From Nocardioides albidus (lineage in GTDB: Bacteria > Actinomycetota > Actinomycetes > Propionibacteriales > Nocardioidaceae), in contig NZ_VDMP01000025.1 of NCBI RefSeq assembly GCF_006335005.1, forward strand, positions 189,962-223,624: a DNA stretch of 33,663 nucleotides, read 5' to 3'. Positions 31,737 to 33,663 of this stretch are shown here, in pieces. The first letter of the stretch is position 1, and the number at the start of each line of letters is the position of its first letter. Under the pieces are notes generated by a model. The model saw nothing but the letters and a program-made list of their open reading frames with translations. It searched no databases and was not told the origin of the DNA. Both the position numbers and the translations under genes were made by a program.

Positions 31737-32741
31737 TCAGCAGGCGGGGGGAGGTTGGAGCTGGAGACGCGACCACACGGCCCGGTGGTCGGAGACGGTG
31801 GAGTAGAGCACCTCGGCCTGCAGCGGGGTGAACCAGCCGTCGTGGAGGATGAAGTCGATCCGGCTGCCGGGACGGTGGGCCGGGACGGTGGCGCCCTTGC
31901 CCTTCCCGACGGCCCACACGTCGCCGAACCCGGCGCCCTTGAGGATGGCGATCGGCCGGCCGTCCGGGCCGGTGTTGAAGTCGCCGCCGAAGATCTTGGG
32001 CAGCGGGTCGGCCGCCATCAGTTGCAGGGCGGTCTTCGCCGCCACGCGGCGGGCCTCGCGGGAGCGGTGGTCGAAGTGGCTGGCATAGATGCTGACGGGT
32101 ACGCCGCCCACGTCGAGTCGGGCGTGCAGCAGGCCGCGCAGCTCCTTGCCGCCCGCCATCGGCAGGTGGGTGTTGGTGGCGGCGGTGACCGGGAACCGGG
32201 TCAGGATCGCGTTGCCGCGGGGTCCGGCGCCGGTGTTGCGCGAGTTGGCGCCGTACACGTGCTGGAGACCGGTCTTGGCCCCCAGGGCCGCCGCCTGGTC
32301 GAGGTTGCCGCTGACCGGGCGGCCCTTGTCGACCTCCTGCAGCAGCACGACGTCCGGGTTCCAGCCCCGGATCTCCTCGGCGATCCGGTCCAGCTCGATC
32401 CGGCCGCCGTGGCCGGTGCCGTAGTGGATGTTGAGGGTCATCACCGTCAGCTGGAGCGGCGCGGGGGTCGGGCAGGTGGGGACCGTCGGCGGGGGGACCG
32501 GCGGAGCCGTGGGAGGCGGGGTCGGCGGCGGAGGCTCGGTGCGGGTCGGCGTGGAACCCGACGACGGGGGAGGGGGCACGGCCGTGGGCGCCGACGAGGT
32601 GCCCGGGCTCGGCCGGCCTCCGGGACGCCCGCCGGGGTCCTGGAGCAGGAGCACCGCGGCGATCGCCGCGAGGACGATCAGGGCCACCGCGACGGTGGCG
32701 ATCTGGGTCGCCCGGCTGCCCTCCGTCACGGGCCTATTCAA
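31737..32741 (-). CDS. Membrane-anchored endonuclease/exonuclease/phosphatase family protein
   Basis: A 334-residue protein. One membrane segment (about 12-33) is followed by a Pro/Thr/Ser-rich linker (about 36-92), then an EEP domain. Active-site motifs are MTLNIHYG, VVLLQEVD, GGDFNT, SRIDFILHD and SDHRAVW, covering the metal-binding Asn and Glu, the catalytic Asp/Asn and the final Asp-His. The family cleaves phosphodiester bonds in nucleic acids or lipids; the domain faces outward here, so extracellular DNA or a lipid is plausible. The start is TTG 32741 with AGGGGG 7 nt upstream; GTG 32729 is an alternative. It follows the SRPBCC gene by 25 bp and ends 4 bp from the 22 bp repeat element. 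Confidence 0.85.
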   Translation of the reverse strand: MNRPVTEGSRATQIATVAVALIVLAAIAAVLLLQDPGGRPGGRPSPGTSSAPTAVPPPPSSGSTPTRTEPPPPTPPPTAPPVPPPTVPTCPTPAPLQLTVMTLNIHYGTGHGGRIELDRIAEEIRGWNPDVVLLQEVDKGRPVSGNLDQAAALGAKTGLQHVYGANSRNTGAGPRGNAILTRFPVTAATNTHLPMAGGKELRGLLHARLDVGGVPVSIYASHFDHRSREARRVAAKTALQLMAADPLPKIFGGDFNTGPDGRPIAILKGAGFGDVWAVGKGKGATVPAHRPGSRIDFILHDGWFTPLQAEVLYSTVSDHRAVWSRLQLQPPPAC

Positions 32742-32766
32742 CCCAATGCCCCCTGGGCCCCGCGGA

Positions 32767-33249
32767 TCAGGCCTCGGCCTCGGCCTTGATCCGCTCCAGG
32801 GTCTGCCGGATGCCGCGGCGCAGCTCGTCGGTGAAGGGCTTCTGGCCGCCGAGCACCACCTTGGTCAGCACCTTCGAGAGGCCGGAGATGCCGTCCGGCG
32901 CCTCCCGGCGCTCGGTCAGCCGGGTTCCGCCGTCCGCGGTGGGCTCGAGCTGGAAGGACCAGATCGTCCGGTTCTCCCGGATCCGGAACGCGAAGTCGCC
33001 GGGCGTCGAGGCCGTGGGCGGCTGGAAGCGCACGACCTTGCCCCCGGTCGGCCACCGCTTGAGGCCCTGCTTGTTGAGGTTGCTGAAGGTCGCGCCCTGC
33101 TTGACCACGCCGCCCTTGACGGTCGACTTCACGACCTGCGGACTCCACTTCGCCATCGCGGGGATGTCGGTGACCAGCGCCCACACCCTCTCGGCGGGTG
33201 CGGAGATCTCGATCGAGTCCTCGAGCAGCTTCTCGACGGTGTCGCTCAT
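32767..33249 (-). CDS. SRPBCC (START-like) domain protein
   Basis: The 160-residue protein has the polyketide cyclase/START-like pattern: SIEISAPAERVWALVTDI (about 12-29), MAKWSPQV, then alternating beta strands and a long C-terminal helix ending in ERIKAEAEA. Such helix-grip proteins bind hydrophobic ligands; this one has no catalytic signature I can name. GGAAGG precedes ATG 33249. It is upstream of the EEP gene on the same strand with 25 bp between, so probably one operon. Confidence 0.85.
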   Translation of the reverse strand: MSDTVEKLLEDSIEISAPAERVWALVTDIPAMAKWSPQVVKSTVKGGVVKQGATFSNLNKQGLKRWPTGGKVVRFQPPTASTPGDFAFRIRENRTIWSFQLEPTADGGTRLTERREAPDGISGLSKVLTKVVLGGQKPFTDELRRGIRQTLERIKAEAEA

Positions 33250-33303
33250 GGTGGTGCCTTCCGTGGGAGCAGGGCGGTTGCCGGCAACCTACCCGCAGGT
33301 AGC

Positions 33304-33316
33304 GTACCGACGGTAC
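33304..33316. promoter_or_regulatory. Dyad GTACCG-A-CGGTAC in divergent promoter region
   Basis: A perfect 6 bp inverted repeat lies about 55 bp upstream of the SRPBCC start. A second, CTACC-CGCA-GGTAG at 33289-33302, adjoins it. On the minus strand TACGCT and TAGGTT are -10 candidates in the same stretch. The region 33250-33419 holds no gene. Confidence 0.3.
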
Positions 33317-33419
33317 GTGACGCCGGTCATGGTCCTCCCCCCGGGCGCCGTTTCCCTCGGGTGAGCGGCGGGCAGGGACCCACCGGCCCGCACGGGGCCG
33401 GGGCGACAGGAGGGAAGCC

Positions 33420-33663
33420 ATGGTGTGCAGGCTCATCGCCGCCCTGGTCGCGTCCCCTGTCCTCCTGCTCGGCGGCTGCGGCGACGACCGCGCCTGGCAG
33501 CCGGGGCCGGAGGGCGTCGAGACCGCCGGCGTGGTGTGGGCGTCGGGATCGACCGTGCACCTCGGCGGCGGGCGGACCATCGACGTCGGACGGGCGTTCG
33601 AGGAGTACGTCGTGGCCCGGGACGGCGTCTACGCCGTGCCCACGAAGGGCGAACGGGGCCTCG
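33420..33663 (+). CDS. Putative lipoprotein, incomplete at window end
   Basis: ATG 33420 is preceded by AGGAGGG about 5 nt upstream. The frame stays open to the end of the window (81 codons visible). It begins MVCRLIAALVASPVLLLGG and then Cys20, a lipoprotein signal with lipobox LGGC, followed by GDDRAWQPGPEGVETAGVV. The downstream part looks globular and beta-rich but is too short to assign. The 3' end is outside the window. Confidence 0.6.
   Translation, partial: MVCRLIAALVASPVLLLGGCGDDRAWQPGPEGVETAGVVWASGSTVHLGGGRTIDVGRAFEEYVVARDGVYAVPTKGERGL

Overview
The window is very GC-rich, with strong third-position G/C bias, frequent GTG/TTG starts and short intergenic gaps. Together with the gene content this indicates a high-GC actinobacterium. 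I infer a Nocardioides-like member of the Propionibacteriales, but there is no rRNA here to confirm it. The core order (dnaB, rplI-rpsR-ssb-rpsF, GT87 protein, class A PBP, PadR, ino1) matches, as I remember it, the block Rv0046c-Rv0058 of Mycobacterium tuberculosis. By that synteny the window would lie some tens of kilobases from oriC.

Layout. 1-5.7 kb: an accessory redox cluster with an MDR-type reductase, an FMO-like flavoprotein, a large TPR-LuxR regulator and a second flavoprotein preceded by a direct repeat. 5.7-9.5 kb: a small-gene region with a YnfA-like membrane protein, a lactonase-type metallo-beta-lactamase fold hydrolase, an HTH-Fic gene pair, a Cys-rich small protein, a small membrane gene that looks frameshifted, and a strong hairpin. 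9.6-12.7 kb: dnaB interrupted by a 412-residue intein in the P-loop, then a 460 bp gene-free region with several DnaA-box-like sequences. 12.7-15.3 kb: a MATE transporter, a membrane protein and a lipoprotein. 15.3-17.3 kb: the rpsF-ssb-rpsR-rplI operon on the minus strand, with a structured leader before rpsF and a rho-independent terminator after rplI.

17.3-20.3 kb: a membrane-anchored serine protease with two FHA domains, divergent from endonuclease IV. 20.3-26.8 kb: a small protein with a ribbon-helix-helix-like tail, then cell-wall genes (FemAB-like transferase overlapping an alanine racemase-like gene, convergent with a GT87 glycosyltransferase and a class A penicillin-binding protein). 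26.9-29.6 kb: a helical protein translationally coupled to a membrane-anchored M16-type metalloprotease. 29.7-31.5 kb: padR-ino1 for inositol synthesis. 31.5-31.7 kb: a symmetrical 200 bp element of 4 + 4 inverted 22 bp repeats. 31.7-33.7 kb: a membrane-anchored endonuclease/exonuclease/phosphatase protein, an SRPBCC protein and the start of a lipoprotein that runs off the window.

Most interesting are the 22 bp repeat palindrome, the P-loop intein that begins with Ala and carries two extra Cys4 zinc-knuckle-like motifs, the series of promoters whose -10 box lies exactly 7 nt before the start codon (leaderless mRNAs), and the rpsF leader in which an anti-Shine-Dalgarno sequence flanks a perfect hairpin. 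I saw no tRNA, rRNA, CRISPR array or transposase.
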